Below, one piece after another: positions 26,656 through 35,824 of a DNA stretch of 64,000 bases. The position numbers and the translations under genes are program-made. Position 1 is the first letter of the stretch; every line of letters starts with the position of its first letter. Source of the stretch: Sporomusa acidovorans (lineage in GTDB: Bacteria; Bacillota; Negativicutes; Sporomusales; Sporomusaceae); contig NZ_FNAM01000029.1 of NCBI RefSeq assembly GCF_900101845.1, positions 1 through 64,000 of the forward strand. Reading direction: 5' to 3'. The notes beneath the pieces were generated by a model. The model searched no databases. It was given only the letters and a program-made list of their open reading frames with translations, and was not told the origin of the DNA.

Positions 26656-27554
26656 GCTTCTCCTCCCCCTGCCAGGTGAACAAAAATGTCCTCTAGCGTT
26701 GGTGGAATTTCCCGCAAGCCATATCCACTTATTCCGGCCGCCTTTAAGGCAGCTTCAATAGGCAGTTCGCCCTCTAAGTCAGGCGCCGTTACCAAATGAT
26801 AATAACTGCCGAAAGCATTAATATCAAGTATAGGACACTTTGCCAGCAGCTTTTTTATTTGTTTACTCTCAGCTTTAAGCTCCAACAGGCGATAAGGATA
26901 AGCCGCCTTCAGGCGTTCAGGCGTATCACAGGCTACTACTTGACCTTGATTCATAAACGCTACCTGTGTACACAATTCTGCTTCGTCCATATAGGGAGTA
27001 GAAACAAAAATTGTCATTCCTTCTTTATTTAGGCGGTACAGCATCTGCCAGAACTCCCGGCGCGAAACAGGATCAACACCGGTTGTGGGTTCATCCAGGA
27101 AAAAAACTTTGGGCCGGTGCATAAGACCGGCAGCCAATGCCAGCTTTTGCTTCATGCCGCCGGAAAGGTTGTCGGTCAAACGGTCTTTGAACGGCAACAG
27201 ATTGGTAAATGCCAATATTTCTGTGCCGAGCTCCTTGACCCGCCGTTCATCAGCCCCATACAGGGCGCCGATAACCCGGATATTTTCCATAACTGTAAGA
27301 TCGCCATAAAGGCTGAACTTTTGCGGAACATAGCCGATTTGATCTTTAACCTGTTCAATCTGATCACTGCCTAACAAATTGATATGCCCTGCCGACAACT
27401 CCATTATCCCGACAATCATGCGAATTGTGGTAGTCTTACCGGCGCCGTCCGGCCCGACTAAACCAAAAATTTTACCGGCCTCAACCCGTAAATTGAGGTT
27501 ATTTACGGCCGTTAATTTTCCAAATCGTTTCGTTACATTTGTCAAGGTGATCAT
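26652..27554 (-). CDS. ABC transporter ATP-binding protein (first of two)
   Basis: 300 aa. Walker A GPDGAGKTT, signature NLSGGMKQKLALA, Walker B KVFFLDEPTTGVDP. In place of the switch histidine it has STPYMDEAE, where relatives usually have STHYMDEAE, so this site may hydrolyse poorly and the pair could be asymmetric. In E. coli the equivalent YbhF carries two ATPase domains in one chain; here they are separate but overlapping genes. Confidence 0.93.
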   Translation of the reverse strand: MITLTNVTKRFGKLTAVNNLNLRVEAGKIFGLVGPDGAGKTTTIRMIVGIMELSAGHINLLGSDQIEQVKDQIGYVPQKFSLYGDLTVMENIRVIGALYGADERRVKELGTEILAFTNLLPFKDRLTDNLSGGMKQKLALAAGLMHRPKVFFLDEPTTGVDPVSRREFWQMLYRLNKEGMTIFVSTPYMDEAELCTQVAFMNQGQVVACDTPERLKAAYPYRLLELKAESKQIKKLLAKCPILDINAFGSYYHLVTAPDLEGELPIEAALKAAGISGYGLREIPPTLEDIFVHLAGGGEA

Positions 27555-28528
27555 TTAAGCACCACATCGGCAGGCATACCCGGCTTCAAAATTCCTTCTG
27601 AATTGTCAAGCTTTACCTTAACCGCAAATACCAGATTGGCCCGTTCACTCTGGGTAATACTTTGACGCGGCGTAAACTCGGCGTTTTGGTTAATTTCCTT
27701 AATTTCTCCCCGGAATATTCTGTCCGGAAAAGAATCCACTTTGACTTTAGCCTCTTGCCCTACAGAAATTAGTCCGAGTTGAGCTGACGAAATATAAATC
27801 TTGACCCAGCAATCACTCATATCGCCAACAGTTAAAATAGCCGCCCCGGGATTCACGTACTCGCCGTCTTCAAAATTTTTGGAAAGAATCAGTCCGCTAA
27901 TCGGACTGATCACTTCCGTATCGGCTAACAATACTTTGCTGGCAGCCAACACAGCCTTGCTGCGCTCCAGTTCCTGGCGCTGAGCCTCAATAACTTCCGG
28001 GCGATTGCCTTCATTTCCAAGGCTTAACCGCTGATTGGCCGCTGCCATACTGCTATAGGCCACTTCCAGGCTAGAGCGGGCGGCATCCAGTTGCTGGGCA
28101 GAAATCGCACCTGCTGCATATAAATTTTGGTAACGCTGATAATCCTGCTTCGCCTTTTCATATACTGATTGCGCCGAATCAAGCGCAGCCTGCAACTCCT
28201 GCAATTCCTGACTGCGCGACCCTGCTTCCAGATCCCGCAGTTGAGCAGAGGCTTTGGCTAACACCGCTTCATCCCGAATAACCTGCGCTTCAAGGTCATT
28301 TCTGGTTATCTCGGCCACCTTTTGCCGGGCCTGGACAGTGTCCCCCACCTTTACCTTTAGTCCGGTCAGATAGCCGCTCACTTTAGGCATCACGTCCGCT
28401 CTCGTTACCTCAACAGTGCCGGTGGCCGTAATGCCGGTTTCCCCCGGTCGCAAATATTTATATCCTCCCACCGCCACTGCCAGTACAATAATCACAACAC
28501 CAGCAATTATCTTTTTATTCATTGCCAT
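27551..28528 (-). CDS. HlyD/YbhG-type membrane-fusion adaptor
   Basis: 325 aa. An N-terminal signal anchor (IIAGVVIIVLAVAVGGYKYL) is followed by a biotinyl-lipoyl half-motif (VEVTRADVMPKVSGYLTGLKVKVGDTV), a long coiled coil (about 75-195, many Q and E residues), the second lipoyl half and a beta-barrel domain. It would link the ABC permease to the cell envelope. The ATG with GGGGTGG six bases upstream was chosen. The start overlaps the TetR gene by 14 bases. A periplasm-spanning adaptor fits an outer-membrane-bearing Negativicutes host. Confidence 0.92.
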   Translation of the reverse strand: MAMNKKIIAGVVIIVLAVAVGGYKYLRPGETGITATGTVEVTRADVMPKVSGYLTGLKVKVGDTVQARQKVAEITRNDLEAQVIRDEAVLAKASAQLRDLEAGSRSQELQELQAALDSAQSVYEKAKQDYQRYQNLYAAGAISAQQLDAARSSLEVAYSSMAAANQRLSLGNEGNRPEVIEAQRQELERSKAVLAASKVLLADTEVISPISGLILSKNFEDGEYVNPGAAILTVGDMSDCWVKIYISSAQLGLISVGQEAKVKVDSFPDRIFRGEIKEINQNAEFTPRQSITQSERANLVFAVKVKLDNSEGILKPGMPADVVLK

Positions 28529-29117
28529 AATTGGCCACCCCATTTAAAAATATCTCTACAGCTTTCATGACAAACTCTTTATCCTGTTCACTATCACCAG
28601 GTACAAAGCGCTGCGAAATAGGACGGGTAATAAAATAGAAATTCATCATACCGGCTAAAGCCAGCGCCGCCGTATTTACATCAATATTTTTGCGAAATTC
28701 GCCGCAGCGAATCCCTTCCCGCAACGTTTCAACCAAAAAATTATAGATCCGGTGAATATACTTTTGGATAAACGGTTCAAAGAAACGCGATGGGTTAATA
28801 ATCTCGCCTATAAGAAATTTCGTAAGAAAAGGCACTGTTCCGTGCACTTTGGCGACACAGCGTGCATAGGTAAGAATTTTTTCAGTAGGTGAAATCTCTG
28901 TTCCCGAAACCGAGTCCAACAACGCATTGATTGGTGAAAACTGTTTTTCAAGAATGGCTGAATATAACCCTTCTTTGCTGCCAAAGTGGTAGGAAATTAG
29001 AGCGCTGTTCGCGCCTGCTTCCCTCGCGAGTTCACGGATAGAAACTCCTGACAAACCCTTTTCCGAAAACAATCTTTCCCCTGTCTCCATTAATTTTTCC
29101 CTCGTATCCTTTTCCAC
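28515..29117 (-). CDS. TetR/AcrR-family regulator, CecR-like
   Basis: 200 aa. The N-terminal helix-turn-helix (LSGVSIRELAREAGANSALISYHFGSKEGLYSAIL) is a classic TetR domain; the C-terminal ligand-binding domain contains ALALAGMMNFYFITRP. It is the first gene of the efflux operon, with the order TetR, adaptor, ATPases, permease, as in the E. coli cecR-ybhGFSR operon, so self-repression relieved by an exported compound is likely. An inverted repeat just upstream is a candidate operator. Confidence 0.92.
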   Translation of the reverse strand: MEKDTREKLMETGERLFSEKGLSGVSIRELAREAGANSALISYHFGSKEGLYSAILEKQFSPINALLDSVSGTEISPTEKILTYARCVAKVHGTVPFLTKFLIGEIINPSRFFEPFIQKYIHRIYNFLVETLREGIRCGEFRKNIDVNTAALALAGMMNFYFITRPISQRFVPGDSEQDKEFVMKAVEIFLNGVANYGNE

Positions 29118-29138
29118 AGTACCCCTCCCGAAATTAAA

Positions 29139-29154
29139 TTAATCGTTTGATTAA
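29139..29154. promoter_or_regulatory. Candidate operator for the TetR regulator
   Basis: Perfect inverted repeat ttaatc-gttt-gattaa, 22 bases upstream of the TetR start codon and flanked by A/T. Position and symmetry suit a TetR dimer; this is inference. Confidence 0.5.
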
Positions 29155-29268
29155 ATAATAACGGAAACACCTCTAATTTGTCAATAATAGCCTGAATTAT
29201 TTTTTAATTACCAGCCCATACGCAAATCGCAAAAAAGCTACCCTCAATTGTTTAAAATAAAAAATTTA

Positions 29269-29296
29269 TTACACGTAAAGCAAAATAAGCTATAAT
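29269..29296 (+). promoter_or_regulatory. Promoter TTACAC-16-TATAAT
   Basis: TTACAC (29269-29274) and TATAAT (29291-29296) with a 16-base spacer, 50 bases before the sigma-54 activator gene. The activator itself would thus be made by the housekeeping sigma factor. Confidence 0.6.
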
Positions 29297-29347
29297 ATTA
29301 ATAGTACGCAATTGCATTTTTAATTCGTTTAAAGGGGCTTTTGTCAA

Positions 29348-31399
29348 ATGGATTATGGGTCATTGCATGAAATGCAAAAAAAACATTTCACATCACACAC
29401 TCTATCGGAAATGTTATCTTTTTTTCATTATACGTCGAGTCAATACACAGAAATTCAAAATTACTATACAAATTTAATTAAATACAATCAACCTCCGTCT
29501 GAGAAATCAATTGTAAGAATACCTATAGTCAATTCCTGGATTCGCTCGAAAAATAATAATATCAAGCCTGATAGAGCACTGATTTTAAAACGAGTCAGCG
29601 ACAGGCAAATTAAAATGCTGCTGAAAGATAATAAAATATTAATTGATTCGGCAATTCCTTTATTGACGAATTTATCTCATACGCTTCTAAATAAATCATC
29701 CGGATTATCTTTATATGATAAAAATGGTATTAATTTATTTGTGGCTAATAGTGCTTTAGATGGAATGGGCTTAGGCAATGATTTGTCCGAAGAATCCGTC
29801 GGCACTACTTCCCACTCGCTTTGCATTAATTTGGAAAAGCCTGTCTATGTTCTTTCACCGGAAAATTATCATCCGGATTTACGAAAGCCGAAAGTTACTT
29901 TTTCTGTCCCCATTTATGATCAAACCGATAGAATTATAGCCGCACTTACAATTCCATACTTTGGAGACCTTACATACACAGAAATAGAAAAGTCTCATTT
30001 TTTATGGATGCTCAATTTCCTGTTTATGCTGGAAAAAAACATCGAACAATCTATTGTATCACTGACTTATAAGCCCCAAATCCGGGTAGAAAATGTTTCG
30101 TTTGATACGGCGATGTCCTTAGTCGACGAATCTGTCATCGCTGTCGATTCGACAGGGAACATTTCCTACATAAATAACAACGGGGAAGCTTTATTGGGAA
30201 CCCCCAAAGGCAACGTAATGGGAAAGCCCTATTCTGTTATTCTTGGCGTAATTCCGGAAATAGAAAGACTCCTCAAGAAAAAAATAAAGAATAACCATGT
30301 AATTGCGCAGTATACCTTTGTAAGTAATGATCAAAAATATCTCATTAAAATGAAATCCGCTTCCATGCCGCAAGATGAGCATTCTGTGTTACTCTGCATT
30401 TCTAATGTTACTGCCAACAGCAAAGCTCCAATAAGAGATGCAGCAGGCATAACCCATCCGGTAGATATAATTTTAGGCAACAGCGAGGAAATGTTAAAAG
30501 CTAAACAAATAACGAAAAAAGTAGCCAATACGATGAAAAGCATATTACTTATCGGCGAAAGCGGGACAGGTAAAGAACTATTTGCTCACGCAATTCATCA
30601 GGCATCACGACCGGAAGGGCCTTTTGTTGCTGTCAATTGTGCCGCTCTGCCAAAAGGTATTCTCGAAAGCGAACTTTTTGGCTATGAAGGCGGAGCTTTC
30701 ACGGGCGCTGACAAAAACGGACGCGTAGGAAAGATTCAAATGGCACATGGCGGAACCCTATTTCTGGATGAAATAGGGGACATGCCGCTAGAATTGCAGG
30801 CCGTATTTCTTCGTGTTTTGGAAGATAAGCAGGTTATGCGTATTGGCGGAACGGAATCCAGCAAAGTTGATTTCCGTATCGTAGCGGCAACCAACCAAAA
30901 TTTGCAGGAAATGATCGACAATAAGAGCTTCCGGGAAGATTTGTATTATCGTATTGCAACTTTCGAAATTTTGATTCCGCCGCTGCGGCAAAGGAAAAGC
31001 GACATTTTAAGACTGGCGCAACAGTTTATTGAAGATGAATGTTCAATGCAGACTGTGATACCGCAAATGGATGATGCAGTAAAACAAAAACTTTTGAAAT
31101 ATGAATGGCCTGGAAATGTACGGCAATTGAAAAATACCATTGATTATGCAGTCAGTATGTTAATCGGCGAAAAAATAACCTTAGACGATTTGCCCGAAAA
31201 AATAATAAGAAGTAAAAACCTGCCTCAGAAAGCCATTTCAGTTAAAACCATGGCGGAATTAGAAAGAGAAGCGATTGAAGATGCATTATTATCGGCAAAC
31301 AATAGTGTCAAAGAGGCAGCCGACATTCTACAGATGAGTCGCACTACGTTATATAGAAGGATTAAGGAATATGGCATCTCCTGTATGGACTTAGACTAA
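29348..31399 (+). CDS. Sigma-54-dependent activator (GAF/PAS-AAA+-Fis), first copy
   Basis: 683 aa, AcoR-like architecture: sensory GAF-like region (about 90-230, with [15 protein letters not shown]), PAS domain (about 250-350), AAA+ domain and C-terminal Fis helix-turn-helix ([23 protein letters not shown]). Walker A is GESGTGKE (about 403), the sigma-54 contact loop is GAFTGA, and Walker B is [10 protein letters not shown]. It opens promoters bound by sigma-54 polymerase in response to an unknown ligand. It is convergent with the chemoreceptor gene and very similar in layout to the activator at 39449-41497. Likely targets are the -24/-12 promoters described here. Confidence 0.93.
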   Translation: MDYGSLHEMQKKHFTSHTLSEMLSFFHYTSSQYTEIQNYYTNLIKYNQPPSEKSIVRIPIVNSWIRSKNNNIKPDRALILKRVSDRQIKMLLKDNKILIDSAIPLLTNLSHTLLNKSSGLSLYDKNGINLFVANSALDGMGLGNDLSEESVGTTSHSLCINLEKPVYVLSPENYHPDLRKPKVTFSVPIYDQTDRIIAALTIPYFGDLTYTEIEKSHFLWMLNFLFMLEKNIEQSIVSLTYKPQIRVENVSFDTAMSLVDESVIAVDSTGNISYINNNGEALLGTPKGNVMGKPYSVILGVIPEIERLLKKKIKNNHVIAQYTFVSNDQKYLIKMKSASMPQDEHSVLLCISNVTANSKAPIRDAAGITHPVDIILGNSEEMLKAKQITKKVANTMKSILLIGESGTGKELFAHAIHQASRPEGPFVAVNCAALPKGILESELFGYEGGAFTGADKNGRVGKIQMAHGGTLFLDEIGDMPLELQAVFLRVLEDKQVMRIGGTESSKVDFRIVAATNQNLQEMIDNKSFREDLYYRIATFEILIPPLRQRKSDILRLAQQFIEDECSMQTVIPQMDDAVKQKLLKYEWPGNVRQLKNTIDYAVSMLIGEKITLDDLPEKIIRSKNLPQKAISVKTMAELEREAIEDALLSANNSVKEAADILQMSRTTLYRRIKEYGISCMDLD

Positions 31400-31460
31400 A
31401 TACTGCCTTTCAGGTTGTTTCTAAGCTTCTGCTACTTGTTTTTCTGCCAAAAAGTAAATA

Positions 31461-31507
31461 AATGAGTTGCTAATTATAAAACTTAATTCTATAATTAGCA
31501 ACTCATT
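31461..31507. terminator. Bidirectional terminator, perfect 18-bp stem
   Basis: aatgagttgctaattata pairs perfectly with tataattagcaactcatt across an 11-base loop, T-rich on both exits, between convergent genes. Confidence 0.9.
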
Positions 31508-31627
31508 TTAATTTTTCAATATAATACTATATATTCCCCAACCCACCACCGCCTGCAAAACTGTAATGTGTTGTATATAGTATCCATAAAATTGATAACG
31601 AGGTTATTGGTAAAGCAGCGAGTTGGC

Positions 31628-33601
31628 TTACATCCTGAACTTATTGATTGTCGCCTGTAGTTCTTCTGCCAATTGTGCCAGGTGATGACTTGAAGATGCG
31701 ATCTCCTCCATGGACGCCGATTGTTCCTCGGTTGCAGCAGAAATACTTTGTGTCTGACCGGCAATTTCACGGCAGATAATCTCAATTTCTTTCATTGATG
31801 CAAGAACCTGTGTACTGAAGCTGGCAAGTCGTTTCATTCCATCGGCGGCTTCCTGAGCGATGAACGCCATTTGTTTTATCTGTGTATCAATATCCATAAA
31901 GGACTTACCGGCCTGATTAACCACCTCGGAGCCAATCTTAACTTCCTGCGTGCCCGTATTCATCGCAGCTACCGCCCTATCTGTTTTACTCTGGATATTG
32001 CCAATGAGGGCTGCAATCTGCTTAGCCGCCTCCTGGGATTGCTCGGCCAATTTTCTAACTTCTTCAGCAACTACGGCAAACCCTCTTCCCTGTTCGCCTG
32101 CCCGTGCCGCCTCAATAGCGGCGTTTAATGCCAATAAATTGGTTTGTCCGGCTAAGCCGGAAATTGTTTCGACAATTTGTCCAATTTCTTGGGATTGTTG
32201 TCCAAGTTCAGAAACTACCTGTGCAGAATTATCTACCGTCTGCCTAATATTATTCATCTGCTGAATAGCGCTTTCCACTGCGCTATTTCCCGCTGCAGCC
32301 GCACTAACAGCTTTGGTGGCAATAGCAATGGAATTCTCCGTCTTAGCAGCCTCTTCCTGAGCACCAGACGTAATTTTTTCCACCATGCTTAATGCTTCCT
32401 CCACAGCTTTCACCTGACGCTCAACACTCTGAGCGGTATCAGTAATAGAGGAACTCACCTGGCCTGCAACCTGGGCTACCTGTTCGGAATTCGCAGTTAG
32501 CTCTTGCGAAGAGGCGGCAACCTGTTCAGAGGAACCATTAATATGCTGTACCAGACGTCGCAGATTAGCCGTCATTGTTTCAAAAGCACGGGCCACATGA
32601 CCCATTTCATCCTGAGAATAAACGTTAATGTCGCTCAGCGTAAGATCCCCGTCAGCAATGCATCCGGCCGCACTCTCAAGCTTTTTCAACGGCTTAGCGA
32701 ATTTGCTTGCTAACAGCAGCACAATAGCAGCAGCTATAATCAGCACAAGCAGACTGATACCAACTGATGTCCAGGTAAATGTGTTAAGTTTTGCTCTTAC
32801 TTCATTCTCCGGCACATTTACACCTATCGACCAATTGCACCCCGCAATTGGCGCATAAGCAAGATATCTTTTACTTCCGAAATTTTCGTATCGTACAATG
32901 CCTTGTTCCCCTTTGATCATTTTTTCAGTAGCGGCCTTTAATGTTGGCGGTGCATTAGGATCAATAAGGCAGCTGATCGAATTGATCAATTCTTTATTGG
33001 GATGCATGATAATAGTTCCGTCACCCCGAATCATATAGGCATAGCCTGTTTCGCCTGACTTTACTTCAGAAACTAGTTTTTCCAGCTCCTCAATATGAAT
33101 CAGAGCAGCAATCACGCCGATGATGCGGTTTTCAACCCGAATGGGAACCGAGATAACAGTAACTGACTTATTCGTTTCTTTAGACACAATAGGATCGGAA
33201 ATATACGTTTCTCCCTTAATTGAGCGTTTAAAATACTCACGTTCTGCTAAATTTCTTGTGACTCCTTTATGGTCAAACGAATCGCCATTGCCAGCAATCC
33301 ATATCAAACCTTCATAAATCTTAGCATCTTCCAGTTCAGAGGCTAGGTAAGGCATTATCGTGTCTTGCTTGCCGCTAGCAATAATAGGTGAGCGGGCAAT
33401 TAATGCAATTTCATTCTTTTGGCTATTCAACCAGCCGCTGATTTGGAAGGCACTCCCTTGTGCTTTACTAGTAAGTTCTTGTTCTGTGTCCTGTACTATA
33501 ATTTTTTGAGCCTGCCAATAATTCAATCCTGCCAGTAAACCTAATGCAAGTGCAACTAAGCTAAGAACAATTGCAGCAAATTTTATCTTGATACTCTTCA
33601 T
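31628..33601 (-). CDS. Methyl-accepting chemotaxis protein with Cache sensor domain
   Basis: 657 aa. An N-terminal helix, an extracytoplasmic double-Cache domain (about 35-265; [23 protein letters not shown] and [16 protein letters not shown] are typical), a second helix, HAMP and a complete signalling domain whose hairpin tip contains [22 protein letters not shown]. It probably steers swimming towards a small carboxylate or related ligand. The internal ATG with GAGGGTG upstream was chosen over one 24 bases earlier. It lies downstream of the SLC13 transporter gene on the same strand, suggesting they share a substrate. Confidence 0.93.
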   Translation of the reverse strand: MKSIKIKFAAIVLSLVALALGLLAGLNYWQAQKIIVQDTEQELTSKAQGSAFQISGWLNSQKNEIALIARSPIIASGKQDTIMPYLASELEDAKIYEGLIWIAGNGDSFDHKGVTRNLAEREYFKRSIKGETYISDPIVSKETNKSVTVISVPIRVENRIIGVIAALIHIEELEKLVSEVKSGETGYAYMIRGDGTIIMHPNKELINSISCLIDPNAPPTLKAATEKMIKGEQGIVRYENFGSKRYLAYAPIAGCNWSIGVNVPENEVRAKLNTFTWTSVGISLLVLIIAAAIVLLLASKFAKPLKKLESAAGCIADGDLTLSDINVYSQDEMGHVARAFETMTANLRRLVQHINGSSEQVAASSQELTANSEQVAQVAGQVSSSITDTAQSVERQVKAVEEALSMVEKITSGAQEEAAKTENSIAIATKAVSAAAAGNSAVESAIQQMNNIRQTVDNSAQVVSELGQQSQEIGQIVETISGLAGQTNLLALNAAIEAARAGEQGRGFAVVAEEVRKLAEQSQEAAKQIAALIGNIQSKTDRAVAAMNTGTQEVKIGSEVVNQAGKSFMDIDTQIKQMAFIAQEAADGMKRLASFSTQVLASMKEIEIICREIAGQTQSISAATEEQSASMEEIASSSHHLAQLAEELQATINKFRM

Positions 33602-33672
33602 AAAAAAATTCACCCTCATACGCATTTTTTGTGCAATGTTTCTGACGAGTTGCCAATCATCCCTGTATTACC

Positions 33673-33688
33673 TGCAACTTTGCTTCCA
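33673..33688 (-). promoter_or_regulatory. Weak candidate sigma-54 promoter before the chemoreceptor
   Basis: Minus strand TGGAAGCAAAGTTGCA keeps GG at -24 and TTGC at -12 with the correct spacing, but deviates at the CA(C/T) positions. The 13-base palindromic motif at 33747-33759 lies about 60 bases upstream, a plausible activator distance. Confidence 0.35.
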
Positions 33689-33746
33689 CATACCTATCGT
33701 ATAAATTCTGTTTACTTTACTATGTAAAAAAACAAAAGGTTTAACC

Positions 33747-33759
33747 ATGACATTGCCAT
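33747..33759. promoter_or_regulatory. Palindromic 13-base motif, ATGRCAWTGYCAT type (copy 1)
   Basis: atgacattgccat, nearly palindromic, upstream of the chemoreceptor gene. The same 13 bases recur at 35289-35301 and with one change at 35310-35322, before the transporter gene. Candidate binding site for one of the neighbouring activators. Confidence 0.5.
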
Positions 33760-33814
33760 TATTTTTTAATGAGCAATATCATAGTTAAAGTCGTCATACT
33801 CTAAGACTTTACAA

Positions 33815-35200
33815 TTATAGGCCAATTAAAGAAACAATAAAGGGTACCACGACGGCTAAAGTCACAATCAACCCTATGGAAGGTAAAATCCCTGCTTTCA
33901 ACGTGTCGGTCATTTTATAATAACCCTCATTATAAGTTAGCAGAAAAACCGGATTGATCGGCAATAGCCAGGTTGCCCCAAAACCGAATGCCAGCACAAA
34001 TGCGATAATCACCGGCGAGAAGCCACCGGCATTGGCAACCGCTACCATCGGTGCAGTAAACATGGCAACTGCCGCCGGTCCAACCGGAAACACAGCATGC
34101 ATACAAACAATAAGCAGTGAAAAGAATAGCAAAATAGGTAAAACGGCCATATTTTGCGTAGAGTGTATGAATAAATCAGCAATCCACTGGGCGGCTCCAT
34201 GTTTTAAAACCGCAGCGGCAACAACATTTACACTACCAAATACAATGACAACGGCCCAGGGAACCCCCTTGCAGAACTCATCCCAGGTCATAAGTTCAAT
34301 TTTAGGCAGAAACATGGCTACCAGTCCTACAATTGCCACGATAGTCGTATTCAGGGCCGGAATCCAGCTCCCGGCAATCCATAGCACAAACAAAGTGGTG
34401 ATTGCAATAATAACCTTTTGTTCATAGGCATCAGACTGTCCCAGTTGACTTGCTTTACTTCGCACCTCTGCCAAAATTTCTTCGGTAATCGGCTCCGGCT
34501 TGAATATTTTAACAAGCGAAAACCAGGTTAAGGTTGTCATGATAAGGTACATCGGAACTCCTACATACATCCATTGTACAAAGGTTATCGCCGTACCTGT
34601 GGCTTGTTCAAAGAGACTCATGGCAAGAATATTGATATTGGTTCCCGCCGGTGTGCCAAAACCGCCGATCATTGCCGAGATAGGTATCCCGATCATTAAG
34701 CACTTGCCCAAATTGGAAGAACCCGGCTTGGCATTAACGGCTTTTAATATCGGGTAGGATAAGCCAAGAAACATTAAGGCATCAGGTGTATTTGACACAA
34801 CCGTAGATAAAGTTGCCGTGCAAAACAAAAATCCAAACACCAATTTTTCAGGATTTGTTCCTGCCCAATTCATCATTCTAGCGACTATCTTTTCAGGAAT
34901 TTTGGTTTTACGTAAAATTACTACAATGGAAAAAGAGGCAATGATAAAAAATACGGATATATTGCCAAAATTTTTAAACGCATTGGTCATATCCATGAGG
35001 TTAAATATCGGCACCAGTACCATCAACAGCAAGCCGGTGATTGCCGAAGGTAAAGTTTCACAAATCCATAAGGCAATGCCTGACGCCAATATACCCAAAG
35101 AAAGCAATCCTTGTTCTGAAAGCCCTGCCGGTGGGGACACAAGCTTCGCACCTATTAAAAATATAACCCCAAGGATAAGGCCAATAATTTTTTTTGTCAA
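33815..35200 (-). CDS. SLC13/DASS-type anion transporter
   Basis: 461 aa, start TTG with GGGAGG eight bases upstream. About 11-12 hydrophobic helices and repeated SLC13-like segments (VVSNTPDALMFLGLSYPIL, IGGFGTPAGTNINILA, GFGATWLLPINPVFLLTYNEGYY). The family moves di- and tricarboxylates or sulfate with Na+. The substrate is unknown. It lies downstream of the oxidoreductase, Fe-S and zinc-ribbon genes, and a tandem palindromic motif precedes it, so it could have its own regulated promoter. Likely function: import of the substrate, or exchange with the product, of the oxidoreductase. Confidence 0.88.
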   Translation of the reverse strand: MTKKIIGLILGVIFLIGAKLVSPPAGLSEQGLLSLGILASGIALWICETLPSAITGLLLMVLVPIFNLMDMTNAFKNFGNISVFFIIASFSIVVILRKTKIPEKIVARMMNWAGTNPEKLVFGFLFCTATLSTVVSNTPDALMFLGLSYPILKAVNAKPGSSNLGKCLMIGIPISAMIGGFGTPAGTNINILAMSLFEQATGTAITFVQWMYVGVPMYLIMTTLTWFSLVKIFKPEPITEEILAEVRSKASQLGQSDAYEQKVIIAITTLFVLWIAGSWIPALNTTIVAIVGLVAMFLPKIELMTWDEFCKGVPWAVVIVFGSVNVVAAAVLKHGAAQWIADLFIHSTQNMAVLPILLFFSLLIVCMHAVFPVGPAAVAMFTAPMVAVANAGGFSPVIIAFVLAFGFGATWLLPINPVFLLTYNEGYYKMTDTLKAGILPSIGLIVTLAVVVPFIVSLIGL

Positions 35201-35288
35201 TGTAACACCCTCCCTACATATTTGAATGACAAAAAACAACCGCAAAATTTTCCGATGAAGTTTTCGAAATATACCAACATCCAAAAGC

Positions 35289-35322
35289 ATGACATTGCCA
35301 TCCTTGAAAATGACAATGCCAT
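35289..35322. promoter_or_regulatory. Tandem 13-base palindromic motifs before the transporter gene
   Basis: atgacattgccat (35289-35301) and atgacaatgccat (35310-35322), starts 21 bases apart, that is two helical turns on the same face. This is a typical layout for cooperative regulator binding. No clean -24/-12 or -35/-10 pair could be fixed between them and the TTG start. Confidence 0.55.
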
Positions 35323-35347
35323 ACTAAGCAAATTCAATTTAGCAATA

Positions 35348-35464
35348 TTAATTCTTCGGTAATGGTTCTTTACATTTTTTGCAAACAGTACTTGTAGAAG
35401 GGTTTAAGGTTCCACATGAAGGACACTTTACCGGTTTTATTGCAGTTGGTGGACGAAAACACAT
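35348..35464 (-). CDS. 38-aa zinc-ribbon protein
   Basis: A short gene: MCFRPPTAIKPVKCPSCG..., ending in CKKCKEPLPKN. Two CxxC pairs (CPSC at 14-17, CKKC at 29-32) make a minimal rubredoxin-like zinc ribbon. A strong ribosome binding site (GGGAGG, nine bases before ATG) supports it as real. It lies 30 bases after the Fe-S subunit gene, so it belongs to the oxidoreductase operon. Function unknown; it could be a small metal- or electron-handling partner or assembly factor. Confidence 0.75.
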   Translation of the reverse strand: MCFRPPTAIKPVKCPSCGTLNPSTSTVCKKCKEPLPKN

Positions 35465-35494
35465 ACTAATTATTCCTCCCTTACGTTTAATTTT

Positions 35495-35824
35495 TTATTT
35501 TAATGAAAATAAAACCATTTTCTCGCGGTTGATTTTTTTTGCCAAATCAGTTACTTCACCGAATGACATACAACCGGCTTGACAGTGTTTTACACAACTC
35601 GGAACTTTGCCTTTTTCAACTCTATTTTGGCAATGATCACACAACGCCGTAGGTGTAGGTATAAAATCATATTGCCATTTCTGATTCTCGAGCTGAGTAG
35701 GACCAAGTGTTTTTATCTCAATTCCCAATGTTTTAGCATCATAGCCGTGCTCTTGTTGACACGCGACTTCACAAGTGTGGCAGCCACTGCAATATTGATA
35801 ATCAATCAGTAAACCATGCGCCAT
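35495..35824 (-). CDS. Iron-sulfur subunit of the molybdopterin oxidoreductase
   Basis: 109 aa with cysteines at 12, 15, 18, 22 (CSGCHTCEVAC) and at 62, 65, 77, 81, 85, the pattern of DmsB/FdhB-type electron-transfer subunits with two [4Fe-4S] clusters, but shortened: the usual protein has four clusters and 180-280 residues. Its start overlaps the stop of the large subunit, so the two are surely coexpressed. It would shuttle electrons to the molybdenum subunit. Confidence 0.88.
   Translation of the reverse strand: MAHGLLIDYQYCSGCHTCEVACQQEHGYDAKTLGIEIKTLGPTQLENQKWQYDFIPTPTALCDHCQNRVEKGKVPSCVKHCQAGCMSFGEVTDLAKKINREKMVLFSLK

Noticed and set aside
31516-31785. Minus-strand open frame of 89 codons near the chemoreceptor end
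   Set aside because: Out-of-frame shadow of the chemoreceptor gene, with low-complexity basic composition.
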